DNA from: Dyella_B sp035503745
GTDB lineage: Bacteria > Pseudomonadota > Gammaproteobacteria > Xanthomonadales > Rhodanobacteraceae
DNA: 64,000 nucleotides
Assembly (NCBI RefSeq): GCF_035503745.1
Contig: NZ_DATJTC010000025.1
Coordinates: 1-64,000, forward strand
Direction: 5' to 3'
The notes beneath the pieces are model-generated. The model had not been told where the DNA came from and ran no database searches. It saw only the letters and a list, made by a program, of their open reading frames with translations. This document shows, piece after piece, positions 45,237 to 51,722 of this stretch; the stretch's first letter is position 1, and every line of letters starts with the position of its first letter. The translations under genes and the position numbers were made by a program.

Positions 45237-45686
45237 ATGGTTTATCTCTGGGTCAAGACGTTCCATCTGTTGTTTGCGATTGCCTGGATGTCGGCGGTGT
45301 TCTACCTGCCGCGGATCCTGGTGAATATCGCCGAGGCCGGCGATGAGGCGGCAGTGAAGGCGCGGCTTTATTTGATGGGACGTCGCCTTTACCGGTTCGG
45401 GCATCATCTATTTGGTATCGCCTTTCTGCTGGGGCTGGCTTTGTGGCAGGGTTGGCGGGTGTTTCCGCAGGCTTTGCCCAATGTCGTGGGGTCGATGCAT
45501 TGGATCGACGCCAAGCTCACCTTGGTTGCCGTGCTGTTGATCTATTTCATCTGGGCCGGGCGACTGCTGAAGAAAAGCGAGCAGGGCGGTGCGTTGCCTT
45601 CGGCGCGCGCATTGCGGTTGATCAATGAACTACCCGTGCTGCTGTTGCTGGGCGTGCTGTTCTTTGTGCTGGCCAAGCCATTTTGA
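45237..45686 (+). CDS. hemJ: HemJ/CopD-family membrane protein (protoporphyrinogen oxidase-like)
   Basis: 149 residues, four membrane segments. The N-terminus MVYLWVKTFHLLFAIAWMSA with VFYLPRILVN has the conserved His near residue 10 and the FYLPR motif of HemJ (UPF0093). MHWIDAKLTLVAVLLIYF holds the conserved lysine of the third helix. HemJ oxidises protoporphyrinogen IX in many bacteria that lack HemG/HemY. Whether this chain is a true HemJ or another CopD-like member is not settled by sequence alone. GGGAGC precedes the ATG. Confidence 0.7.
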   Translation: MVYLWVKTFHLLFAIAWMSAVFYLPRILVNIAEAGDEAAVKARLYLMGRRLYRFGHHLFGIAFLLGLALWQGWRVFPQALPNVVGSMHWIDAKLTLVAVLLIYFIWAGRLLKKSEQGGALPSARALRLINELPVLLLLGVLFFVLAKPF

Positions 45687-45750
45687 CGGATACGCGGTTT
45701 TTCCTTCACCGCATTCCGACGCAGGCCGGAATGACGGTGAGAAGCGTCAC

Positions 45751-46764
45751 TTACGCTTGGACGCGATAGTAATCGCGATACCACTGGGCAAAGCGTTTCA
45801 CGCCGACCTCGATCGGCGTATTCGGCGCATACCCCACATCGCGGCGTAGCGCCGAGACGTCCGCCCAGGTGTCGGGCACGTCGCCGGCTTGCATGGGTAG
45901 CAGGCGTTTCTCGACTTCGCGGCCAAGATGCTGCTCAAGCAGTTCGATGAAGCGCATCAGCTGCACGGGCTGATCGTTGCCGATGTTGTACACACGGTAC
46001 GGTGCGTGCGATGTGCCGGTGTTCGGGTTCAACGGATCGTAGGCGGGATCGGGCTGCGCCACGTGATCGATGGTACGGATCACGCCTTCGACGATGTCGT
46101 CCACATAGGTGAAATCGCGGCTGTGGTTGCCGTAATTGAAAACATCGATCGGCTCGCCGCGCACGATGCGGTCGGCGAACAGGATCGGCGACATGTCCGG
46201 GCGCCCCCACGGTCCGTATACGGTGAAGAAGCGCAGGCCGGTCGTCGGCAAGCCATACAGATGGCTGTAGGTATGCGCCATCAATTCATTGGCCTTCTTG
46301 GTCGCCGCGTAAAGGCTCACCGGATGATCGACGGCGTCCTCCACCGCGAACGGGAGCTTGCGGTTGGCGCCGTAGACGGAGCTGGACGAGGCGTAGACCA
46401 GGTGTTCCACCTTGCCGTGGCGGCAGGCCTCCAGCACGTTGACGAAGCCCACGATGTTGCTTTGAACATACGCATTTGGATTCTTCAGCGAATAACGCAC
46501 GCCGGCCTGGGCGGCGAGGTTGGCCACGCGCTGCGGCTGGAAAGCGCCGAACGCCTGGTTGATGGCGGCCGTATCGGCCAGATCGGCGCGCAGGTGGGTG
46601 TAGCGCGGGTGGCTGGCGAAACGGGCCAGGCGCGCTTCCTTCAGCGTCGGATCGTAATAATTGTTGTGATTGTCGATGCCGAAAACCTCATCGCCACGGG
46701 CCAGCAATCGTTCCGCGAGCGTGGCGCCAATAAACCCGGCGGTGCCGGTCACGAGGATGCGCAT
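45751..46764 (-). CDS. NAD-dependent epimerase, UDP-glucuronate 4-epimerase type
   Basis: 337 residues, extended short-chain dehydrogenase. NAD motif TGTAGFIGATLAERL at the start, NHNNYYDPTLKEARL (typical of UDP-glucuronate epimerases such as CapI/GlaE), the catalytic Ser/Tyr/Lys in YASSSSVYG and YAATKKANE, and LRFFTVYGPWGRPDM. It interconverts UDP-glucuronate and UDP-galacturonate for surface polysaccharide. It is alone here with no other polysaccharide genes. Start ATG complement 46762-46764. Confidence 0.88.
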   Translation of the reverse strand: MRILVTGTAGFIGATLAERLLARGDEVFGIDNHNNYYDPTLKEARLARFASHPRYTHLRADLADTAAINQAFGAFQPQRVANLAAQAGVRYSLKNPNAYVQSNIVGFVNVLEACRHGKVEHLVYASSSSVYGANRKLPFAVEDAVDHPVSLYAATKKANELMAHTYSHLYGLPTTGLRFFTVYGPWGRPDMSPILFADRIVRGEPIDVFNYGNHSRDFTYVDDIVEGVIRTIDHVAQPDPAYDPLNPNTGTSHAPYRVYNIGNDQPVQLMRFIELLEQHLGREVEKRLLPMQAGDVPDTWADVSALRRDVGYAPNTPIEVGVKRFAQWYRDYYRVQA

Positions 46765-46832
46765 CGGGAGCTTCCAGGGAAAGAATGGCCGTATTCTATC
46801 GCCCGTGCGCCGGTTTGATCGTCGCAGGCGAA

Positions 46833-46861
46833 TTGACAGCGGCGTCGCGCTAAATTAGCTT
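46833..46861 (+). promoter_or_regulatory. Putative thrS promoter
   Basis: A perfect TTGACA lies at 46833-46838, and 17 bases later TAGCTT at 46856-46861 can serve as a weak -10. Transcription would start near 46868 and produce a leader of about 225 nt before thrS. Confidence 0.5.
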
Positions 46862-46897
46862 TTTATCCCCGAACCCAAGAGACAAGGTGGCCCGCGC

Positions 46898-47000
46898 CCA
46901 CGCGCCGGTCGAGTGTGCGACATGGCAACTATCCACTTCCCACGCTGAGCCCGCCACGCCTTGTGCTTTCACCCAAGGGCGCGTGGCGCCTTTATTTTTG
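46898..47000 (+). promoter_or_regulatory. thrS leader: terminator with competing antiterminator (attenuator)
   Basis: A terminator stem AAGGGCGC-GTG-GCGCCTTT (46975-46993; 8 bp, one G-T pair) is followed by ATTTTT. Nine bases upstream in the leader, CCACGCGCC (46898-46906), are exactly complementary to GGCGCGTGG (46978-46986), which covers the left arm and loop of the terminator. The two pairings exclude each other. A short frame in between, ATG at 46922 to TGA at 46946, reads MATIHFPR. No gene lies upstream whose transcript would need ending here. The layout predicts premature termination control of the thrS-infC operon; the signal is unknown. Confidence 0.6.
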
Positions 47001-47095
47001 CCCGTGATCCGCAAGGGCAAGCCGATACCGCCATCCATGGCCGGTTTCTCCAGGAAAATCACCTTGCCCCCGGGCGATGTGACAGGTAAACAACC

Positions 47096-48997
47096 ATGAT
47101 CGAAATCACGCTACCCGACGGCAGCAAACGCCCCTTCGACCACCCCGTTACGGTGCAGGACGTCGCCGCGTCCATCGGCGCGGGCCTGGCCAAGGCCACG
47201 CTGGCCGGCAAGGTCGATGGCAAGCTGGTGGACGCCAGTTTTCCGATCGAGCACAACGCCAGTCTCGAAATCGTCACCGAGAAAAGCCCGGAGGCGCTGG
47301 AGATCCTGCGCCACTCCACGGCACACCTGCTGGCGCAGGCCGCGCAGCGCCTGTTCCCGGGCGCGCAGGTCACGATCGGCCCGGTGATCGACAATGGTTT
47401 CTATTACGATTTCGCCTACGAACGCCCGTTCACGCCCGACGATCTGGTGAAGATCGAGGCGGAAATGGAAAAAATCGTGAAGGAACAACTGCCCGTCGTG
47501 CGCAGCGTGAAGTCGCGCGACGACGCGGTGGCGTTCTTTCGCGGGCTGGGCGAAAACTACAAGGCCGAAATCATCCAGAGCATCCCCGCGAACGAGGAGC
47601 TTTCGCTCTATTCGCAGGGCGAGTTCACCGACCTCTGCCGCGGCCCGCATGTACCCAACACCGGCAAACTGCGCGCGTTCAAATTGATGAAGGTGGCTGG
47701 CGCGTATTGGCGCGGCGATTCCAACAACGCCATGCTCACGCGTATCTACGGCACGGCCTGGCTTAACGACAAGGATCTGAAAGCCTACCTGCATCAGCTG
47801 GAAGAGGCCGAAAAGCGCGATCACCGCAAGATCGGCAAGGCGCTGGACCTGTTCCACCAGCAGGAAGAGGCGCCGGGCATGGTGTTCTGGCATCCCAACG
47901 GCTGGGCCATCTGGCAGGCGGTGGAGCAATACGTGCGCGGCGTGTACCGCAGCAGCGGCTACCAGGAAGTGCGCGGCCCGCAGATCATGGACGTAAGCCT
48001 GTGGAAGAAGTCCGGCCACTGGGACAACTACCAGGAAAACATGTTCTTCACGGAGTCGGAAAAGCGCACGTATGCGCTCAAGCCGATGAACTGCCCCGGC
48101 CACGTGCAGATCTACAACACCAACCTGCACAGCTACCGCGACCTGCCGATCCGCTACGGCGAGTTCGGCGGTTGCCACCGCAATGAACCGTCGGGTGCCT
48201 TGCACGGCATCATGCGCGTGCGCGCCTTCACCCAGGACGACGGTCACGTCTTCTGCACGGAAGAGCAGATCGAATCGGAAGTCACCGCCTTCCACCGGCA
48301 GGCCATGAAGGTGTATGCCGATTTCGGTTTCAACGACATTGCCCTGAAGATCGCCCTGCGCCCGGACAAGCGCATCGGCAGCGACGAGGTGTGGGATCGC
48401 GCCGAGCACGCCCTTCGCGCCGCGCTCGGGTCCGCTGGCGTGCAGTGGGAAGAATTGCCGGGCGAGGGCGCCTTCTACGGCCCGAAGATCGAGTACCACA
48501 TGAAGGACTCCATCGGCCGCGGCTGGCAGGTCGGCACGATGCAGGTGGACTTCATGATGCCCGAGCGCCTGGGGGCGGAGTACGTGGACGAGCACAGCCA
48601 GCGCCGGCACCCGGTGATGCTGCATCGGGCCATTGTGGGGTCCATGGAGCGCTTCATCGGCATCCTGATCGAACACCACGCGGGCAATCTGCCCGCCTGG
48701 CTGGCCCCGGTGCAGGCGATGGTCTTCAGTATTACCGACGCGCAGTCCGACTATGTCCGGCAGGTGACGCAAACCCTTGTCGAGAAAGGCTTCCGGGTGC
48801 AGGCGGATTTGCGCAACGAAAAGGTCGGCTATAAAATCCGCGAACATACGATACAGAAAGTCCCCTACCTGCTTGTGGTCGGTGATCGCGAAAAGGAGTC
48901 GGGCGCTGTTTCCGTGCGTACCCGTTCGGGCGAAGATCTGGGCAGCATGCCGCTTGCCAGCTTCATCGAACGCCTGGAGGCCGAGACGCGGCGCTGA
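47096..48997 (+). CDS. thrS: Threonyl-tRNA synthetase
   Basis: 633 residues (E. coli 642). An N-terminal TGS domain (ITLPDGSKRPFDHPVTVQDV), the editing domain with HxxxH (RHSTAHLLAQAAQRL) and the class II core with the Zn-site motif MNCPGHVQIYN, motif 2 around GGCHRNEPSGALHGIMRVR and motif 3 HRAIVGSMERFIGI. The anticodon domain closes the chain. It charges tRNA-Thr in the cytoplasm. It heads the conserved run thrS-infC-rpmI-rplT-pheS-pheT-ihfA. Confidence 0.98.
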   Translation: MIEITLPDGSKRPFDHPVTVQDVAASIGAGLAKATLAGKVDGKLVDASFPIEHNASLEIVTEKSPEALEILRHSTAHLLAQAAQRLFPGAQVTIGPVIDNGFYYDFAYERPFTPDDLVKIEAEMEKIVKEQLPVVRSVKSRDDAVAFFRGLGENYKAEIIQSIPANEELSLYSQGEFTDLCRGPHVPNTGKLRAFKLMKVAGAYWRGDSNNAMLTRIYGTAWLNDKDLKAYLHQLEEAEKRDHRKIGKALDLFHQQEEAPGMVFWHPNGWAIWQAVEQYVRGVYRSSGYQEVRGPQIMDVSLWKKSGHWDNYQENMFFTESEKRTYALKPMNCPGHVQIYNTNLHSYRDLPIRYGEFGGCHRNEPSGALHGIMRVRAFTQDDGHVFCTEEQIESEVTAFHRQAMKVYADFGFNDIALKIALRPDKRIGSDEVWDRAEHALRAALGSAGVQWEELPGEGAFYGPKIEYHMKDSIGRGWQVGTMQVDFMMPERLGAEYVDEHSQRRHPVMLHRAIVGSMERFIGILIEHHAGNLPAWLAPVQAMVFSITDAQSDYVRQVTQTLVEKGFRVQADLRNEKVGYKIREHTIQKVPYLLVVGDREKESGAVSVRTRSGEDLGSMPLASFIERLEAETRR

Positions 48998-49039
48998 TGC
49001 CGCCCGGCCGATTCAAAACATCTTCTGGAGGATAGTGGT

Positions 49040-49564
49040 ATCGCCACCACAGAAACTAAGGGCAACCGTCGTAACCACGAGATCCGCGTCCCCCGCGTGC
49101 GCGTGATCGGACCGGATTCCGAGCAGCTGGGCATCCTTACCCGCGACGAGGCGCTGCGCGCAGCCGACGAAGCCGGGCTCGACCTGGTCGAGATCCAGCC
49201 TAACGGCGACCCGCCGGTCTGCCGCATCATGGACTACGGCAAGTTCAAGTTCGAAGCCCAGAAGAAGGCCCAGGCGGCCAAGAAGAAGCAGAAGCAGGTC
49301 GAGATCAAGGAAGTGAAGTTCCGTCCGGTCACGGACGTGGGCGACTACCAGATCAAGCTGCGCAACATGCTTCGCTTCCTGGAGGAGGGTGACAAGGTCA
49401 AGGTCACCATCCGGTTCCGTGGCCGCGAGATGTCCCACCAGGATCTCGGTCAGGACCTGGCCAAGCGCATTCAGGAAGACGTGGGCGAGAACGGTATCGT
49501 CGAATCCTTCCCGCGCCTGGAAGGTCGCCAGATGGTGATGATGATCGGGCCGAAGAAGAAGTAA
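49040..49564 (+). CDS. infC: Translation initiation factor IF-3 (ATC start codon)
   Basis: 174 residues. I place the start at ATC (49040-49042). GGAGG at 49027-49031 is 8 bases upstream, and the frame then reads (M)ATTETKGNRRNHEIRVPRVR, which matches xanthomonad IF-3. No ATG or GTG lies in this frame near the ribosome site; the first in-frame GTG (49097) would remove about 20 conserved residues. IF-3 rejects non-standard start codons and so limits its own synthesis, and infC of E. coli uses ATT for this reason. Later motifs: EIQPNGDPPVCRIMDYGKF, KEVKFRP, RFRGREMSHQ. The gene follows thrS by 42 bases. Confidence 0.93.
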   Translation: MATTETKGNRRNHEIRVPRVRVIGPDSEQLGILTRDEALRAADEAGLDLVEIQPNGDPPVCRIMDYGKFKFEAQKKAQAAKKKQKQVEIKEVKFRPVTDVGDYQIKLRNMLRFLEEGDKVKVTIRFRGREMSHQDLGQDLAKRIQEDVGENGIVESFPRLEGRQMVMMIGPKKK

Positions 49565-49590
49565 GCCCCCGTTTGATCCTCAGCGAACAA

Positions 49591-49690
49591 CTCCCTCCCC
49601 CCGCGTGCGGCAGGGGAGGGTTGGGGTGAAGCCCAGCCATGGGGCGAGGGCGTTACCCCTCCCAGCCTCCCCCTGCTTCGCAGGGGAGGG
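49591..49690 (+). repeat. ~100-bp two-hairpin intergenic repeat, copy 1
   Basis: The unit starts CTCCCTCCCCCCGCGTGCGG, has CAGGGGAGGGTTGGGGTGAA in the middle and ends CCCCCTGCTTCGCAGGGGAG. Each end is a G/C-rich hairpin. A second copy lies in the opposite orientation at 50556-50657. Repeats of this look are common between genes in xanthomonads and Burkholderia. Confidence 0.75.
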
Positions 49691-49741
49691 CAAAATCCGC
49701 GAGGATGTAGACCCGGGCTGGCGTTGCCGCCCGCATTTCCG

Positions 49742-49886
49742 TATACTTTTCAGTTCGACCCGCAAGGAAGGGTCGTGAACCGATCGTGGCAGGACGGAAA
49801 GCGTGGCCCCCAAGGCCACCGCCAGATCAGTCAGAAACCGGGGCCGCTCTCATCAAAAAGGGCCTTCCCCATCAAGGAGCATTCCC
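49742..49886 (+). promoter_or_regulatory. rpmI-rplT leader region
   Basis: TATACT at 49742-49747 could be a -10 box, but no good -35 is seen. The leader then contains a hairpin GTGGCC-CCCAA-GGCCAC (49803-49819) and ends with AAGGAG before rpmI. In other bacteria L20 represses this operon by binding a structured leader; whether this leader has such a site cannot be told from base pairing alone. Confidence 0.35.
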
Positions 49887-50084
49887 ATGCCCAAGATCAA
49901 GACCAATCGCGCGGCTGCGAAGCGTTTTCGCAAAACCGCGTCCGGCAAGTTCAAGGCCGGCCATGCGTTCAAGTCGCACATTCTGACCAAGAAGTCGACC
50001 AAGCGTAAGCGCAACCTGCGCGCCACCAACCACGTCAAGGCATGCGACACCAAGGGTGTAGCACGCATGTTGCCGTATCTCTAA
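49887..50084 (+). CDS. rpmI: 50S ribosomal protein L35
   Basis: 65 residues, very basic. It starts MPKIKTNRAAAKRFRKTASG, and then has KRKRNLRATNHV and RMLPYL, as in all L35 proteins. AAGGAG precedes the ATG. It is co-transcribed with rplT 16 bases downstream. Confidence 0.97.
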   Translation: MPKIKTNRAAAKRFRKTASGKFKAGHAFKSHILTKKSTKRKRNLRATNHVKACDTKGVARMLPYL

Positions 50085-50100
50085 GGCGGAGGACTGAACC

Positions 50101-50460
50101 ATGGCTCGTGTAAAGCGTGGCGTTACCGCCCGTCGTCGTCACAAGAAAATCATCGGCCGTGCGAAGGGCTACTACAACGCCCGTCGCAAGGTCTTCCGCG
50201 TCGCCAACCAGGCCGTCATCAAGGCCGGTCAGTACGCCTATATCGGCCGCAAGCAGAAGAAGCGCCAGTTCCGCGCCCTGTGGATCGTGCGTATCAATGC
50301 GGCGGCCCGTCAGTTCGGCCTGTCCTACAGCCGCCTGATCAATGGCCTGTCCAAGGCCGGCATCACGGTCGACCGCAAGGTGCTGGCTGACATCGCCGTG
50401 CACGACATCAAGGCGTTTGGAGCCATCGCGGAAAAGGCGAAGGCCAGTCTGGCCGCTTGA
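50101..50460 (+). CDS. rplT: 50S ribosomal protein L20
   Basis: 119 residues. It starts MARVKRGVTARRRHKKIIGR and AKGYYNARRKVFRVANQAVI, the highly conserved N-terminal extension that threads into 23S rRNA and is used in assembly and autoregulation. GGCGGAGG lies before the ATG. A strong terminator follows the stop. Confidence 0.98.
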   Translation: MARVKRGVTARRRHKKIIGRAKGYYNARRKVFRVANQAVIKAGQYAYIGRKQKKRQFRALWIVRINAAARQFGLSYSRLINGLSKAGITVDRKVLADIAVHDIKAFGAIAEKAKASLAA

Positions 50461-50493
50461 TCGTCGATCACTGACGAAATGAAGTGAATCAAG

Positions 50494-50527
50494 CGGGGAG
50501 AAGGCCTTAAGCCTTCTCCCCGTTTTT
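50494..50527 (+). terminator. Strong terminator after rplT
   Basis: CGGGGAGAAGGC-CTTAA-GCCTTCTCCCCG is a perfect 12-bp stem followed by TTTTT. It should end most rpmI-rplT transcripts, so pheST needs read-through or its own promoter. No Phe-rich leader peptide is present in the gap before pheS. Confidence 0.9.
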
Positions 50528-50555
50528 GTTTGCGTTGATCGTTCGTAACGCATCA

Positions 50556-50657
50556 GCTCCTCCCTCTGCTCGCAGGGGGAGGTTGGCAAGGGGAACGCTC
50601 TTGCTCTGTTGAAGGGCTTCACCCCCTGGCCCTCCCCTGCAGCACGCAGGGAAGGGG
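50556..50657 (-). repeat. ~100-bp two-hairpin intergenic repeat, copy 2 (inverted)
   Basis: Read on the minus strand it follows copy 1 at 49591-49690: CTGCAGGGGAGGGCCAGGGG, GTGAAGCCC, GAGCGTTCCCC and CCTCCCCCTGC appear in the same order. It fills the gap between the rplT terminator and pheS. Its last bases (GGGAAGGGG) mimic a ribosome site in front of an ATG at 50658, which I reject as the pheS start. Confidence 0.7.
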
Positions 50658-50705
50658 ATGAAAAGCGAATGGGATCGCTCCATGAACCTGCCCGGGACTG
50701 CACCA

Positions 50706-51701
50706 ATGGAAGACCTGGATAGCCGCGCCGCTCACGCGCTGGCGGACATCGACAAGGCCGACTCGCTCGAGTCCCTCGACGCGTTGCGCGTGAGCCTGCT
50801 CGGCAAGAGCGGCATCATCACCGCCGCGCTCAAGGCACTCGGCGCGCTTTCGCCCGACGAACGCAAGGCGCGCGGCGCCGACGTCAACCGCGTGAAAGAG
50901 CGCATTGCCGACGCGCTCGCCCTGCGCAAGCAGACGCTGGAGCAAGCCGAACTCGATCGCCGCCTCGCCTCCGAAAAGCTCGACATCAGCATGCCCGGAC
51001 GCAACGGCGAACGCGGCGGCATTCATCCGATCACGCGCGCGCTGGAACGCATCTCGGCGATCTTCGCGCGGCTGGGCTATCAACGCGCGGACGGGCCGGA
51101 AATCGAGGACGACTGGCACAACTTCGAAGCCTTGAATTTCCCGCCGCACCATCCGGCGCGTGCCATGCACGACACCTTCTATTTCGGCGACGGCCGCCTG
51201 CTGCGCACGCATACCTCGCCGGTGCAGATCCGCTCGATGAAAGGCCGCCAGCCGCCGATCCGCGTGATCGCGCCCGGCAAGGTCTATCGCAGCGACTCGG
51301 ACCAGACGCACTCGCCGATGTTCCATCAGATCGAAGGCCTGCTGGTGGACGAAACCTCCAGCTTCGCCGATCTGAAAGGCACGCTGGCCCAATTCATCCG
51401 CGCCTTCTTCGAGCGCGATTTCGACATGCGCTTCCGCCCCAGCTACTTCCCTTTCACCGAGCCCAGTGCCGAGGTGGACATTCGCTGGGACGCAGAAGAC
51501 GGCTCCACGCGCTGGCTGGAAGTGCTCGGCTGCGGCATGGTGCATCCGAACGTGCTGAAGAACTGCGGCATCGATCCGGAGCGCTACACCGGCTTCGCCT
51601 TCGGCCTTGGCGTGGAGCGCTTTGCGATGTTGCGCTATGGCGTTTCCGACTTGCGCGCGTTCTTTGAGAACGACCTGCGCTTCCTCAAGCAACTGGCGTA
51701 A
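50706..51701 (+). CDS. pheS: Phenylalanyl-tRNA synthetase alpha subunit
   Basis: 331 residues (E. coli 327). With the ATG at 50706 the N-terminus (MEDLDSRAAHALADIDKADS) aligns residue for residue with E. coli PheS; ATGs at 50658 and 50682 would add non-conserved residues, the first encoded by a repeat. The coiled-coil N-terminus binds tRNA. The class II core has PEIEDDWHNFEALNFPPHHP, the QTHSPMFHQIEGLLVD motif 2 region and GFAFGLGVERFAML of motif 3. It works as an alpha2-beta2 enzyme with PheT. Confidence 0.95.
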   Translation: MEDLDSRAAHALADIDKADSLESLDALRVSLLGKSGIITAALKALGALSPDERKARGADVNRVKERIADALALRKQTLEQAELDRRLASEKLDISMPGRNGERGGIHPITRALERISAIFARLGYQRADGPEIEDDWHNFEALNFPPHHPARAMHDTFYFGDGRLLRTHTSPVQIRSMKGRQPPIRVIAPGKVYRSDSDQTHSPMFHQIEGLLVDETSSFADLKGTLAQFIRAFFERDFDMRFRPSYFPFTEPSAEVDIRWDAEDGSTRWLEVLGCGMVHPNVLKNCGIDPERYTGFAFGLGVERFAMLRYGVSDLRAFFENDLRFLKQLA

Positions 51702-51722
51702 TCGAAGCAGGAACCGACACGC

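Noticed and set aside
46922..46948. Leader peptide MATIHFPR as a threonine-sensing attenuator peptide
   Set aside because: Only one Thr codon and no run of Thr; ribosome stalling on Thr shortage is therefore not supported, although the frame may still influence folding.
50658..50705. Upstream ATG starts for pheS (50658, 50682)
   Set aside because: The first lies at the edge of a repeat element and the extra residues have no counterpart; ATG 50706 aligns exactly with E. coli PheS.
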